Of a DNA stretch of 43,841 nt, positions 17,906 to 27,161 are shown in pieces (position 1 is the stretch's first letter; the number at the start of each line of letters is the position of its first letter). Source of the stretch: Mollicutes bacterium. GTDB lineage: Bacteria > Bacillota_I > Bacilli_A > RF39 > UBA660. Both the position numbers and the translations under genes were made by a program. Below the pieces are notes generated by a model. It was not told the origin of the DNA. It searched no databases and saw only the letters and a program-made list of their open reading frames with translations. The DNA is taken from positions 1-43,841 of the forward strand of contig DUQO01000043.1 in the NCBI GenBank assembly GCA_012837765.1, written 5' to 3'.

Positions 17906-19939
17906 ATGAAAGGCAAAAAAAGTACTAAGTGGCTTATAATAGTTTTAGCAATATTAATTGTTACTGCCAGTATAATTTTGTATAATACTTTTAATACAGA
18001 AGGTCCAAAAGATGGTGTTAAACTTAATCTTTTTGAACAACGTTGGATACAAAATAATAAAAATAAAATTATTAACATCTCAATTCCAAATAATATACCA
18101 GTCTTCAGTTACGAAGGTAGTGGTATAGCCTTTTCCTTTTTAAATTTCTTTGAAGAGGGAACGGAATTAGAATTAAACAAAGTGCCATATATTGAATTGG
18201 ATGATAGCACAGCTAATAGTATAAGAATTCTTAGAAATAGCCAAAAAACAAGTAATAAAGATTTATTGTTTTATTTAGATAATTATGTTTTAGTAAGTAA
18301 AACTCAGGTCGTTAAAAAACCTGTGGATCAATTGACTGGAACAATAGGTGTTTTAGATATAGACTTTAATGATGTTTCATCATATTTGGTTGGTAACAAA
18401 TTAACTTTTACAAGAGTTGACGATATTGACAATTTAATTTTAATGTTAAATGAAGGTGAAGTTGATTATATAATCGTACCTGAATTGTTATATCTAGATG
18501 TGATAATTGAAAATGATTTTTATATTATTAATACATTAAACAATTTATCGTTAAAGTATGTTTTAACTCTTTCTGAGGATGGTGGAAACTTAAACGATAT
18601 TATAAAAAAATATTATAAAGAATGGACTAATAACTATCTAGCTGACAATTATTACACCGAGTTATTAAATTTATATACATCTATTAAACAAATAGATGAT
18701 AAAAGCAAGACCGATTTTAAAAGTAAAAGATATATCTATGGTTATGTTGAAAATCCACCTTATGAAGTTAACAAGAATGGTGAATTGGCTGGTTTAAGTG
18801 GTGAATTTATTAAATCCTTTACAGCTTTTTCCGAAATTGAATTTAACTTTAAAAGATATGAAAATGTTAAAGAATTAAATAAAGCATTAGAAGAAGGTAA
18901 AATTGATATAGCTCTAAATTATCATGATTTAAATACAGCTAATACATATAAAACAGTAGATATATTATATAGCGACTATATTATTCTAGTAAAAGATGGA
19001 AATTACATTATAGATACAATTAAATCTCTTGAAGGAGAAACGATTTATACTCTAAAGGATTCTAAATTGTCTAGTTATATTAGCAAAAATAGTAGATTTA
19101 ATGTTAAAGAAGTAGATAGAATAGAATTGTTAAAAAACAGAAATCTTATTTTAATGGATTATAAAACATATACATATTATAAAAATGATTATTTTAACGA
19201 TTATAATGTTGTATATCAAAACAAAATAGATACTAATTATGGATATGTAATAAAGAAAAAAGATATAAATGATGTATTTTATAATGTTTTCAATTATTAT
19301 ATATCGACCTTAAATCATAAGCAGTATGAAAATGTGGGTATAAAAAAAATAATGACTAAAGCCTTTTATATAGATTTATCATTATTATGGCTTTATGTTA
19401 TATTGATTCCTATCTTTATTGGTTTAATGATTCTTATTGTGAGAAAAAGAAAAAAGATAATTAAAGTAAGAAACGATATTAAATTAAAATACATAGATCC
19501 TTTAACATCTCTTAAAAACAGATATTATTTAAATACTAATATTGCAAAATGGGAAGAGAATAAGATATATCCACAAGCAATAATAGTAATTAATATCAAT
19601 AATTTAAAAGATATTAATGACGCTTATGGTTATGAAGGCGGCGATCAACTTATAAAAGCAGCTGCTAACATACTTATAAATAATCAAATTGAAAAAACGG
19701 ATATAATAAGAACAGATGGTAATGAATTTGTTATATACATGGTTGGTTATGAAGAAAGCGCTGTTATAGCTTATGTTAGAAAACTATATCGTTTACTAAA
19801 AGATTTACCATATGAATACGGTGCATCATTAGGATATAGTATGATTGAGGATGATATAAAAACAATAGAAGATGCTATTAATGAAGCTATCTTAGATATG
19901 ATAACTAATCGTGAAGCGAAACAAAATAATGATATTTAG
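17906..19939 (+). CDS. Receptor with tandem solute-binding domains and a degenerate GGDEF domain
   Basis: A 677-aa protein: membrane helix at about 8-29, two SBP_bac_3-like modules outside the membrane (about 40-265 and 280-485; the second begins YGYVENPPYEVNKNGELAG), a second helix at about 490-514, and a C-terminal GGDEF-type domain (518-677). The domain has DPLTSLKNRYYLN and INDAYGYEGGD, keeping the GTP-contact Asn and Asp, but the signature loop reads TDGNEF instead of GGDEF and the first metal Asp is Asn (VININNLK). It is therefore probably not an active diguanylate cyclase and may sense GTP or a cyclic dinucleotide. Starts at TTG 17888 are possible, but AGGTGA fits ATG 17906. Confidence 0.82.
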   Translation: MKGKKSTKWLIIVLAILIVTASIILYNTFNTEGPKDGVKLNLFEQRWIQNNKNKIINISIPNNIPVFSYEGSGIAFSFLNFFEEGTELELNKVPYIELDDSTANSIRILRNSQKTSNKDLLFYLDNYVLVSKTQVVKKPVDQLTGTIGVLDIDFNDVSSYLVGNKLTFTRVDDIDNLILMLNEGEVDYIIVPELLYLDVIIENDFYIINTLNNLSLKYVLTLSEDGGNLNDIIKKYYKEWTNNYLADNYYTELLNLYTSIKQIDDKSKTDFKSKRYIYGYVENPPYEVNKNGELAGLSGEFIKSFTAFSEIEFNFKRYENVKELNKALEEGKIDIALNYHDLNTANTYKTVDILYSDYIILVKDGNYIIDTIKSLEGETIYTLKDSKLSSYISKNSRFNVKEVDRIELLKNRNLILMDYKTYTYYKNDYFNDYNVVYQNKIDTNYGYVIKKKDINDVFYNVFNYYISTLNHKQYENVGIKKIMTKAFYIDLSLLWLYVILIPIFIGLMILIVRKRKKIIKVRNDIKLKYIDPLTSLKNRYYLNTNIAKWEENKIYPQAIIVININNLKDINDAYGYEGGDQLIKAAANILINNQIEKTDIIRTDGNEFVIYMVGYEESAVIAYVRKLYRLLKDLPYEYGASLGYSMIEDDIKTIEDAINEAILDMITNREAKQNNDI

Positions 19940-19948
19940 GGGACTGAT

Positions 19949-20782
19949 ATGTTAGACAATGTAAAAAAGTTGTATAATAACATAAAAAAAATAAACGAAA
20001 AACCTATAATGAGCATTTTGCCTGGTCAACTTGCTTTCTTTTTTGTACTGTCAATTCCACCTCTTATATCACTAGTAGGTATAATAGGAAGCGCTTTATC
20101 AGTATCAACTGAAAGTTTTATCAATTTTATTAATGCTTCATTTCCAGCGTCTACAAGTAGTTTGATTATACCAATTATTGAAGGTACAGGTATTAATTTT
20201 AGTTTAATTGCTTTCATAATTGGTTCGTTACTAATGGTTTCAAAAGGCGCTAATGCAATTATAGTTACTTCAAATGTATTATATGATGTTTATGAAGATG
20301 ATAAAATTAAAAGACAAATAAAATCGTTGTTTTTGGTTATAATGTTAGTAATCCTTTTAGCATTTATCATTATTGTTCCAGTATTTGGGGATACTATTAT
20401 GTCGCTATTAGGAAATATAAAACAACTTGAAAATATTTTTGAAGAATTAATGTTTGTTTACAATGCTATAAAATTGCCTATATCATTCATTTTTATTTAT
20501 TTTGCAATAAAATTAATATATACTATTGCACCAGATAAGTCAGTAAAAAGTAAGGAAGTAACTTATGGTGCTTTATTCACAACGCTATTTTGGATAATAA
20601 GCACTAATTTTTATACATATTATGTAACAAAATTTGCAAAGTATGATGTTTTTTATGGTAATATCGCTAATTTAATAATTCTTCTACTATGGATTTATTT
20701 GTTGTCTTACATTTTTGTTCTAGGCATGGCTTTAAATGCTGGTACATATTCCCTGGAATTAAAATCAAAAAAAGGCAAATAG
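19949..20782 (+). CDS. YihY/BrkB-family inner membrane protein
   Basis: A 277-aa integral membrane protein with about six hydrophobic segments, matching the YihY/virulence factor BrkB (UPF0761) family: the N-terminal ILPGQLAFFFVLSIPPLISL, a KGANAIIV turn and the late FWIISTNFYTYYVTKFAKYD and NLIILLLWIYLLSYIFVLG. The family was once called ribonuclease BN, which is not supported; its function is unknown. SD AGGGGA precedes the ATG, 9 nt after the GGDEF-like gene, so it is the last gene of that operon before a terminator. Confidence 0.85.
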   Translation: MLDNVKKLYNNIKKINEKPIMSILPGQLAFFFVLSIPPLISLVGIIGSALSVSTESFINFINASFPASTSSLIIPIIEGTGINFSLIAFIIGSLLMVSKGANAIIVTSNVLYDVYEDDKIKRQIKSLFLVIMLVILLAFIIIVPVFGDTIMSLLGNIKQLENIFEELMFVYNAIKLPISFIFIYFAIKLIYTIAPDKSVKSKEVTYGALFTTLFWIISTNFYTYYVTKFAKYDVFYGNIANLIILLLWIYLLSYIFVLGMALNAGTYSLELKSKKGK

Positions 20783-20845
20783 TAATAATGAATGCATAAA
20801 GCATTCTATCAATAGACTATATTCATGTAGATCTATTAATTAGAT

Positions 20846-20875
20846 AAAGTGGTTGTGAAGACCACTTTTATTTTG
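20846..20875 (+). terminator. Rho-independent terminator
   Basis: AAAGTGGT, a 7-nt loop and ACCACTTT, then TATTTT. It ends the 17454-20782 operon and overlaps the -35 of the next promoter. Confidence 0.8.
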
Positions 20876-20900
20876 AAAAAAAATAAATTAGTGATATACT
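20873..20900 (+). promoter_or_regulatory. Promoter of the LtaS-like gene
   Basis: TTGAAA, a 16-nt spacer and TATACT, 25 nt before the ATG. The -35 lies in the T-tail of the preceding terminator. Confidence 0.6.
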
Positions 20901-20925
20901 TATATAGAACTATTTGGAGGACTAT

Positions 20926-22953
20926 ATGAGGAGACTAACAGATTTATTAAAGAATATAAAACTAAAATTTAATTATAAGCAATATGTTCGAACTAACATA
21001 TTGTTCTTTACTACAACCTTTTCATTGTTAATAAATGCTATATTGATAAGAATAATGACGGTTGGAAATTTTCTAGAAGTAAAACCAGTTGTAGCAGATT
21101 TTGCAATTATCCTTGTTTTATTATCTCCGGCATATTTATTAAAACCTAAAAAACAAATAATATATTTTACAATTATATCAATTTTGATGACCACAATATG
21201 TGTTATAAATAGTATGTATTTTACATATTATTCTTCTTTTGCGTCAGTATCTTTGATAAGTACATCCCTGCAAGTCATAAATGTAGCGGAAGCGGTGACG
21301 GAAAATGTCATGCAACTTAGGGATTTTATTTATTTGTGGCAACCCATAGTTGTATTGTTTGTTCATTTTAATTTAATTAAGAAAAACTATTATCGTATTG
21401 TTGAAAAAGTAGAAAAGGGTAAACAAAGATTGTTAGGAACATTTATAACAGGCCTTGTTATGATAGGAATCTTTTTTTCAACTTTAACAGCACTTGAAAT
21501 AGGACGTTTTTCAAATCAATGGAATAGAGAATTTCTAGTTATGAAATTTGGTATTTATACCTATCAATTAAATGATATTGTAAGAAGTTTAGAGCCTAAA
21601 ATAACAGCAGCCTTTGGATATGATGAAGCTGTTCGCGAAATACGACAATATTATGAGGAAAATAAAAGAGACATCAAAACAAATAAGTATACTAATATAT
21701 TTAAAGGTAAAAACCTACTTATGATTCATGCTGAAAGTATTCAACAGTTTGTTATGGATTTGACCTTCAATGGTGAAGAAGTTACTCCTAATTTAAATAA
21801 GCTTGCTAAAGAAGGAATGTTTTTTTCTAACTTCTATAGTCAAGTAGGAGTAGGTACTAGTAGTGATACAGAATTTACATTAAGTACATCACTTATGCCA
21901 TCCACAAATGGTACTGTCTTTGTTAGTTATTGGGATCGTGAATATATTACTATTCCAAAATTATTAAAAGAAAAGGGCTATTATGCATTTAGTATGCATG
22001 GTAATAAAGGTGATATGTGGAATCGTTTGGTTATGCATAAAGAATTAGGATACGACCGTTTCTTTAATCGTAATGATTATGAAATTGATGAAGTGATTGG
22101 TTTTGGTTTATCTGATAAATCTTTTTTTAGGCAATCAATAGAAAAAATTAAGACTATATCTAATAAACATTCTAAATATTACGGAACATTAATAATGTTA
22201 AGTAATCATACCCCATTTGATGATCTTGATAAATATGGTGAGTTTCCTGTTGATTATAAGATAAATATAGTGAACGAAGATGGGATTGAAGAAGAAATAA
22301 CAAGACCTTATATGGAAGGGACCTCTATGGGAAACTATTTAAAATCAGTTCACTATGCAGATGCTGCAATAGGAGAGTTTATTGCTGGTTTAGAAACAGA
22401 AGGGTTACTTAAGGATACAGTAATTGTAATATATGGTGATCACGATGCTAGATTGCCTAAAAAGGACTTTATTAGACTTTATAATTATGATCCATATACT
22501 GATACAATGAAAGATGTAAATGACCCTACATATAGATCGTTTGATTATTATGAATATGAATTAAATAGAAAAGTACCATTGATTATTTGGTCAAAGGAAA
22601 AGATGCTTAAAACAGAAGTATCTGAAATGATGGGGATGTATGATGTTCTACCAACATTAGGTAATATGTTTGATTTTAGAAGTGAGTATCAACTTGGAAA
22701 TGATATCTTTAGTGTAGATAATAATGTTGTAATCTTTCCAAATGGGAATTGGCTCACCAAAGATATATACTATAACAATCAAAAACAAGAATTTAAACTG
22801 CTCAATGATAGTGCAGTTGTGTCACAAGAATATATCAATAAATTTTCTAAAATAGCATACGATAAAATAAATGTTTCAAATAACATTATTTTGTTTGACT
22901 ATATTAGAAAATCAAAAGAAACAGAAAAATTGTTAGAAACATATAAGAACTGA
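20926..22953 (+). CDS. LtaS-family phosphoglycerol transferase (lipoteichoic acid synthase-like)
   Basis: A 675-aa enzyme with five predicted N-terminal membrane helices (residues about 20-215) and an extracellular sulfatase-fold domain. LtaS polymerises glycerol phosphate from phosphatidylglycerol on a glycolipid anchor. Visible motifs are MIHAESIQQF (first metal Glu), GVGTSSDTEF at the nucleophile loop (S. aureus LtaS has GQGKTSDSEF, so the aligned nucleophile is Ser, not Thr), SMHGNKGDMWNR and YGDHDARLP (metal Asp-His). SD TTGGAGG fits ATG 20926. The family member could also be a glycolipid primase or another phosphoglycerol transferase. A membrane-anchored protein follows in the same unit. 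Confidence 0.87.
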   Translation: MRRLTDLLKNIKLKFNYKQYVRTNILFFTTTFSLLINAILIRIMTVGNFLEVKPVVADFAIILVLLSPAYLLKPKKQIIYFTIISILMTTICVINSMYFTYYSSFASVSLISTSLQVINVAEAVTENVMQLRDFIYLWQPIVVLFVHFNLIKKNYYRIVEKVEKGKQRLLGTFITGLVMIGIFFSTLTALEIGRFSNQWNREFLVMKFGIYTYQLNDIVRSLEPKITAAFGYDEAVREIRQYYEENKRDIKTNKYTNIFKGKNLLMIHAESIQQFVMDLTFNGEEVTPNLNKLAKEGMFFSNFYSQVGVGTSSDTEFTLSTSLMPSTNGTVFVSYWDREYITIPKLLKEKGYYAFSMHGNKGDMWNRLVMHKELGYDRFFNRNDYEIDEVIGFGLSDKSFFRQSIEKIKTISNKHSKYYGTLIMLSNHTPFDDLDKYGEFPVDYKINIVNEDGIEEEITRPYMEGTSMGNYLKSVHYADAAIGEFIAGLETEGLLKDTVIVIYGDHDARLPKKDFIRLYNYDPYTDTMKDVNDPTYRSFDYYEYELNRKVPLIIWSKEKMLKTEVSEMMGMYDVLPTLGNMFDFRSEYQLGNDIFSVDNNVVIFPNGNWLTKDIYYNNQKQEFKLLNDSAVVSQEYINKFSKIAYDKINVSNNIILFDYIRKSKETEKLLETYKN

Positions 22954-22963
22954 GGTGAACAAA

Positions 22964-23569
22964 GTGAAGAAAAAGTTAATACTAATTATATTGATTATAA
23001 CACTATCAATTTTAACGTTTCTTTTAATAATAAAATATGTTAGAAAAAATAATGTCGAAGATGAAGCAAAGATAATAAATAAGATTGAGGAATATGGATA
23101 TGTTCTTGAAGATAACATGCCAAAACTTCATAAAACATATTTTGATGAGTTAGTAGAACTTTTAAATAAAACAGATATTGATGAAGAAAAGTATGCTAAT
23201 TTGGTCGTTAAACTGTTTATAAGCGATTTTTATAATATTGAAAATAAAATAACTAAAAATGATGTGGGTGGTTTGCAATATATTCACAGCACCATTAAAG
23301 ATAACGTAGCTTTGAATGCTAGAAACACCATTTATAAATATATAGAAAATAATATTGACGGTAAAAGAACACAAGAATTACCAAAAGTAACAGATGTAAA
23401 TATAGTTGATACAAAACAAGTAACATATACATATGGTGATCAAAGGGATGAAAAAGCATATATAGTAAAAGTAAGTTGGAAATATAAAGCTGATTTAGGA
23501 TATCAAAAGGAAGCTTCTATTACACTTGTACATGAAGGAAAAAAACTTAGTATCGTTGAATTAAAATAA
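22964..23569 (+). CDS. Membrane-anchored protein of unknown function
   Basis: A 201-aa protein with an N-terminal hydrophobic helix (residues 4-24) and an extracytoplasmic domain. The domain is helical in its first half and ends in a beta-rich section (TYTYGDQRDEKAYIVKVSWK, KEASITLVHEGKKL). No family is recognised; the fold pattern recalls small NTF2-like domains but that is uncertain. It uses a GTG start at 22964 placed 5 nt after AGGTGA, 10 nt after the LtaS-like gene, with which it is cotranscribed. It may assist the LtaS-like enzyme, by context only. Confidence 0.72.
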   Translation: MKKKLILIILIITLSILTFLLIIKYVRKNNVEDEAKIINKIEEYGYVLEDNMPKLHKTYFDELVELLNKTDIDEEKYANLVVKLFISDFYNIENKITKNDVGGLQYIHSTIKDNVALNARNTIYKYIENNIDGKRTQELPKVTDVNIVDTKQVTYTYGDQRDEKAYIVKVSWKYKADLGYQKEASITLVHEGKKLSIVELK

Positions 23570-23585
23570 TAAATAGTTATATTAA

Positions 23586-23615
23586 AGAAAGTACTTATTT
23601 AAATAAGTGCTTTTT
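23586..23615 (+). terminator. Rho-independent terminator
   Basis: AAGTACTTA and TAAGTGCTT (one G-U pair) around TTTAAA, followed by TTTTTT. It closes the LtaS-like operon. Confidence 0.75.
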
Positions 23616-23678
23616 TAGACATTAGTTGACATAAAACCTAGCATTTTAACGCCACTTATTTCTTTAAACTAACTTTTT

Positions 23679-23687
23679 TGTTATAAT
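23679..23687 (+). promoter_or_regulatory. Extended -10 promoter of the dockerin/cohesin operon
   Basis: TGTTATAAT, 54 nt upstream of the glucosaminidase start. TTGACA at 23626-23631 is too far upstream to pair with it. Confidence 0.55.
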
Positions 23688-23701
23688 TATTATGAGGAAT
23701 A

Positions 23702-23717
23702 ATGTAATCTGTTACAT
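23702..23717. promoter_or_regulatory. Perfect inverted repeat in the 5' leader of the dockerin/cohesin operon
   Basis: ATGTAA, TCTG, TTACAT: 6-nt perfect arms, about 15 nt downstream of the -10 box and between the expected transcription start and the Shine-Dalgarno. It is placed like an operator; no regulator is identified. Confidence 0.4.
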
Positions 23718-23741
23718 ATATTTTAAAGGAAGGTGGCGCGT

Positions 23742-25775
23742 ATGAGAAAGATTAATGATATTTTTCATAAGATAATTTCTTTTGTGTTATCTTTTTCGTT
23801 TTGTTTATCATCCTTTGCTAATCCTATAAAAGCGTATGCTCAAACGATTACTAAATCAATTGTAAACGATAATCATATTAGGGTAAGAACAGGAGCAGGC
23901 ACAACGTTTTCTATTGTTCAAGTTGATGGAAAAGACCTTAAACTTAATGCCGGACATGTTGTTACTGTTTTAAGTGAAATTGAAAATCCTAGCGATAGTA
24001 ATTGTGAATCTAGAATATGGAAAAACATAGAGTTTATATATGATAGCAAGTCTTACAATGGATATATGTGTGGCGATTACATTACAACCACTGTATACGA
24101 ACCAATTGATGACAGTGATTTTGATGCTTATTTAATTAATGAGGGGTTTCCTGAAAGTTATTGGGCACAATTAAAAGAATTACATGCTATGCATCCAAAT
24201 TGGAAATTTAAGGCTATAAAAACAGGAATTAGTTGGAAAACGATAGTTGATAACCAAAGTGCTGCAACAGGAAAAAGTTTAATTCAGACCTCTTATGACG
24301 GATGGAAAAACATAGATACATATATTTACAGCACTAATAAATTTAGAGATGATTATCGTGGTGGTGGACCAGGTTGGTATGCTGCAAGCAGAGAAATTGT
24401 ATCTTATTACCTAGATCCAAGAAATTTCTTATCAGAAATTGATGTATTTATTTTCGAAAGAACATCATATGATCCAAGTAATCATACATTAGAAGGTGTT
24501 GAACGAATATTAAAAGGAACATGGATGGAAAACAAAATTGTTGAAGGAACTACGAAGACTTATGCACAGGTATTTATAGATGCTGCAATAGATTCTCAAG
24601 CAAGTCCTTATTTTTTAGCATCTCGTGTAATTCAAGAACTAGGGCGTTCTACACCAAGTTCTATTATTTCAGGTACAATAGCAGGATATGAAGGGTATTA
24701 CAATTATTATAATATCAATGCAACAGGTTCATCTGTTCCTTCAGAAATAATTGCCAGAGGTTTAAATTATGCAAAAAGTAAAGGTTGGGATAGCAGGTAT
24801 AAGGCAATTCTAGGTGGTGCTAAATGGATAGCTGATGGTTATATTAATATTGGGCAAGATACCCTTTATACTCAAAAATGGGATATAGTAGGAGATTTAT
24901 TTTCTCATCAATATATGCAAAATATTCAAGCTCCTGCAAGCGAAGTTACCTCTGTATATCGAAGTTATTTAGAAATGGGAATTATCGATATAGGCTTTAT
25001 TTTTAACATTCCTGTATACGATGACATGCCGTCATCGCCAGTTCCGTTACCTAGTAAAGAAAACCCTATTTCTTATTTAAGTTCTATCTCAATTAACAAC
25101 AATAGTTTAACAACATTTAGTTATGATAAAGATACATATCATTATACCGTTTCTTCTGACGCATCAACTATTGATATTAAAGCTCTACCAAAAATTAATG
25201 GTGCAAAGGTAACTGGAACAGGCATTATAAACTTGGAAGATGATGTGACTAATATTGAACTTGTTGTTACAGCGTTGAATGGTAATCAAAAGACCTATAA
25301 AATTATAGTTACTAAGAGTGCTGAAGTTAATGCCAACATTGACGAGGTTATGGTTAATAGTGGAATGAAGTATGATGATAACTTTATATGGGGATTAGAA
25401 CTTGGAACTCATTCAAGCGTTTTGATAAATAACATAAAAAACGTTAATGCCAATACTAATGTTTCAATAATGAATAGTCAAGGAACACCAAAAAAAGAAG
25501 AGAAGATGTCTACTGGTGACAAAATAATAATATCAATAAATAATGAGACCAAAACATATGATTCAGTAGTATATGGTGATGTAAGCGGAGATGGGGAAAT
25601 TACAGTATTAGATTTATTGAAAGTTCAAAAGCATATCTTAGGATCTGCAAAACTTAATAGTTCAAGTAGTTACTATAAAGCAGCGGATGTAAGTAAAGAT
25701 TCAAATATTACAGTATTAGATTTATTGAAAATTCAAAAACACATCTTGGGTTCTAGCCCTATTTCACAATCATAG
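23742..25775 (+). CDS. Secreted glucosaminidase with C-terminal type I dockerin
   Basis: A 677-aa secreted protein. The signal peptide is likely cleaved after AYA at residue 33. An SH3b-like domain follows (about 38-115), then an endo-beta-N-acetylglucosaminidase (LytD-type) domain at about 130-405 (SPYFLASRVIQELG, GYEGYYNYYNINA), which cuts peptidoglycan glycan strands. A cadherin-like beta-sandwich sits at 444-525, a linker module at 526-608, and a dockerin at 609-677 with two nearly identical F-hand repeats (DVSGDGEITVLDLLKVQKHI and DVSKDSNITVLDLLKIQKHI) bearing calcium-ligand Asp residues at positions 1, 5 and 12. SD AAAGGAAGG supports ATG 23742. The cohesin partner is the next gene. Confidence 0.9.
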   Translation: MRKINDIFHKIISFVLSFSFCLSSFANPIKAYAQTITKSIVNDNHIRVRTGAGTTFSIVQVDGKDLKLNAGHVVTVLSEIENPSDSNCESRIWKNIEFIYDSKSYNGYMCGDYITTTVYEPIDDSDFDAYLINEGFPESYWAQLKELHAMHPNWKFKAIKTGISWKTIVDNQSAATGKSLIQTSYDGWKNIDTYIYSTNKFRDDYRGGGPGWYAASREIVSYYLDPRNFLSEIDVFIFERTSYDPSNHTLEGVERILKGTWMENKIVEGTTKTYAQVFIDAAIDSQASPYFLASRVIQELGRSTPSSIISGTIAGYEGYYNYYNINATGSSVPSEIIARGLNYAKSKGWDSRYKAILGGAKWIADGYINIGQDTLYTQKWDIVGDLFSHQYMQNIQAPASEVTSVYRSYLEMGIIDIGFIFNIPVYDDMPSSPVPLPSKENPISYLSSISINNNSLTTFSYDKDTYHYTVSSDASTIDIKALPKINGAKVTGTGIINLEDDVTNIELVVTALNGNQKTYKIIVTKSAEVNANIDEVMVNSGMKYDDNFIWGLELGTHSSVLINNIKNVNANTNVSIMNSQGTPKKEEKMSTGDKIIISINNETKTYDSVVYGDVSGDGEITVLDLLKVQKHILGSAKLNSSSSYYKAADVSKDSNITVLDLLKIQKHILGSSPISQS

Positions 25776-25783
25776 GAGGCAAT

Positions 25784-27136
25784 ATGAGACATAAATTTTT
25801 AACTTTTCTATTTATTTTATTAACAAGCTTTGGAATAGCCGTAACAAAAGCAGAAGCTGCAAGTGCAACCATTAGTGTTACCGCTTCACCGACAAAAGTG
25901 GTGGTAGGAAACACGGTAACTGTAACAGTGAAACTATCTTCAGCATCCTCATTAGGTGCATGGAACTTCGATGTTATGGCATCTTCTAATTTGACACTTA
26001 CATATAGTTCTTTTCAAAATTCATTATATGTAGCTGATGTTGCGTCTTCTACTAATCAAAAATCAAAAACATATACTTTTAAATTTAAAGCTAAATCAAG
26101 TGGAACAGCAACTGTTGCAATAAAAAATTCATATGTATTAGATTATGATGAAAACGTTATGTCTACAACCAATGGCTCTAGAACTATTTCAATTATTACA
26201 CAAAAGCAATTGGAAGATTCGTATAGTAAAAACAATAATTTAGCAAGCCTTTCAATACAGGGAGCTACTTTATCACCTGAGTTTAATAAAGACGTATTAG
26301 AATATACAACTGAATTACCACCAGAAACTACTAAAATAAATATTGAAGCTTCAGTAGAGGATAAAAAGGCAAGTGTTGCTGGTGTAGGCGAAATAGATGT
26401 AACAGATGGCAATAATCGTCTTGAAGTAAAAGTTACAGCTGAAAATGGTACTGTTAAAACATATGTTATCAATGCAGTAGTCAAAGAATATAATCCAATT
26501 GAAGTAAAAATAGGAGAATCAAAATATACTGTTGTTAGAAAAAAAGCAATGTTAGAAGCGCCAAGAAATTACACTGAAACAACGATAACTATGAACGATG
26601 AACAAATACCTGCATTTACAAATGAAATAACTAAATTTACCTTGATAGGTTTAAAAGATAGTGAAGGTAATATTGATTACTATATTTATGATCAATCTAA
26701 TGATACATATACTTTATATATGGAATTATCTTTTGATAAACTTGTTTTTTATCCTATGGAAGTGGATGCTAAAGATATTTCAAAGGAATACAAAAAGACT
26801 TCTGTTCTTTACGGAGACCAAGAAGTAGAAGCTTACAAAATAAAAGCAAGTTCTCGTTTTGCTCTATTATATGGTATGAATGTTGAAACAGGGGAAAAGG
26901 CATATTATTTATTTGATACAAAAGATAACACTTTACAATATTACAATTCTGAAGAAATGGATATATTAAACAAAGAAAACAACAAATTTTTTGTTGCAAT
27001 AATTATTTTAGGAGTAGTATCACTTCTATCAATAATTCTTAATATTCTTCTTTTAATTGTTATGTATAAAGAAAAAAAGACAAGAAAAGTTTCTAAAATG
27101 AATAAAAAGAATAATAAAAACACTTCTAATCAATAG
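25784..27136 (+). CDS. Membrane-anchored cohesin-like scaffold protein
   Basis: A 450-aa exported protein. The signal peptide ends after AEA at residue 25. A cohesin-type beta-sandwich spans about 27-139 (ISVTASPTKVVVGNTVTVTV, SLGAWNFDVMAS, and the strands ending GSRTISII). A cadherin-like beta-sandwich follows (about 150-232), then a region of unknown fold, one membrane helix at about 402-427 and a Lys/Asn-rich cytoplasmic tail. It would display a dockerin-binding domain on the cell surface. It starts 8 nt after the dockerin-glucosaminidase gene with SD ATAGGAGG, so the pair is cotranscribed. Binding between the two is inferred from domain type, not shown. Confidence 0.83.
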   Translation: MRHKFLTFLFILLTSFGIAVTKAEAASATISVTASPTKVVVGNTVTVTVKLSSASSLGAWNFDVMASSNLTLTYSSFQNSLYVADVASSTNQKSKTYTFKFKAKSSGTATVAIKNSYVLDYDENVMSTTNGSRTISIITQKQLEDSYSKNNNLASLSIQGATLSPEFNKDVLEYTTELPPETTKINIEASVEDKKASVAGVGEIDVTDGNNRLEVKVTAENGTVKTYVINAVVKEYNPIEVKIGESKYTVVRKKAMLEAPRNYTETTITMNDEQIPAFTNEITKFTLIGLKDSEGNIDYYIYDQSNDTYTLYMELSFDKLVFYPMEVDAKDISKEYKKTSVLYGDQEVEAYKIKASSRFALLYGMNVETGEKAYYLFDTKDNTLQYYNSEEMDILNKENNKFFVAIIILGVVSLLSIILNILLLIVMYKEKKTRKVSKMNKKNNKNTSNQ

Positions 27137-27150
27137 GAGTGTTTTTATTA
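27113..27150. terminator. Bidirectional Rho-independent terminator
   Basis: AACACTTCT and AGGAGTGTT (one G-U pair) around AATCAAT, with A-tract on the left and T-tract on the right. It ends the cohesin gene and, on the minus strand, the LCP gene. Confidence 0.75.
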
Positions 27151-27161
27151 TATTGAACCAT

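Noticed and set aside
20790-20806. GAATGC-ATAAA-GCATTC hairpin after the YihY gene
   Set aside because: Not followed by a T-tract; the true terminator is at 20846-20875. Could be mRNA 3' structure but nothing more can be supported.
23626-23631. TTGACA as -35 of the dockerin operon
   Set aside because: No -10 lies 15-19 nt downstream; the extended -10 at 23679 is too far away.
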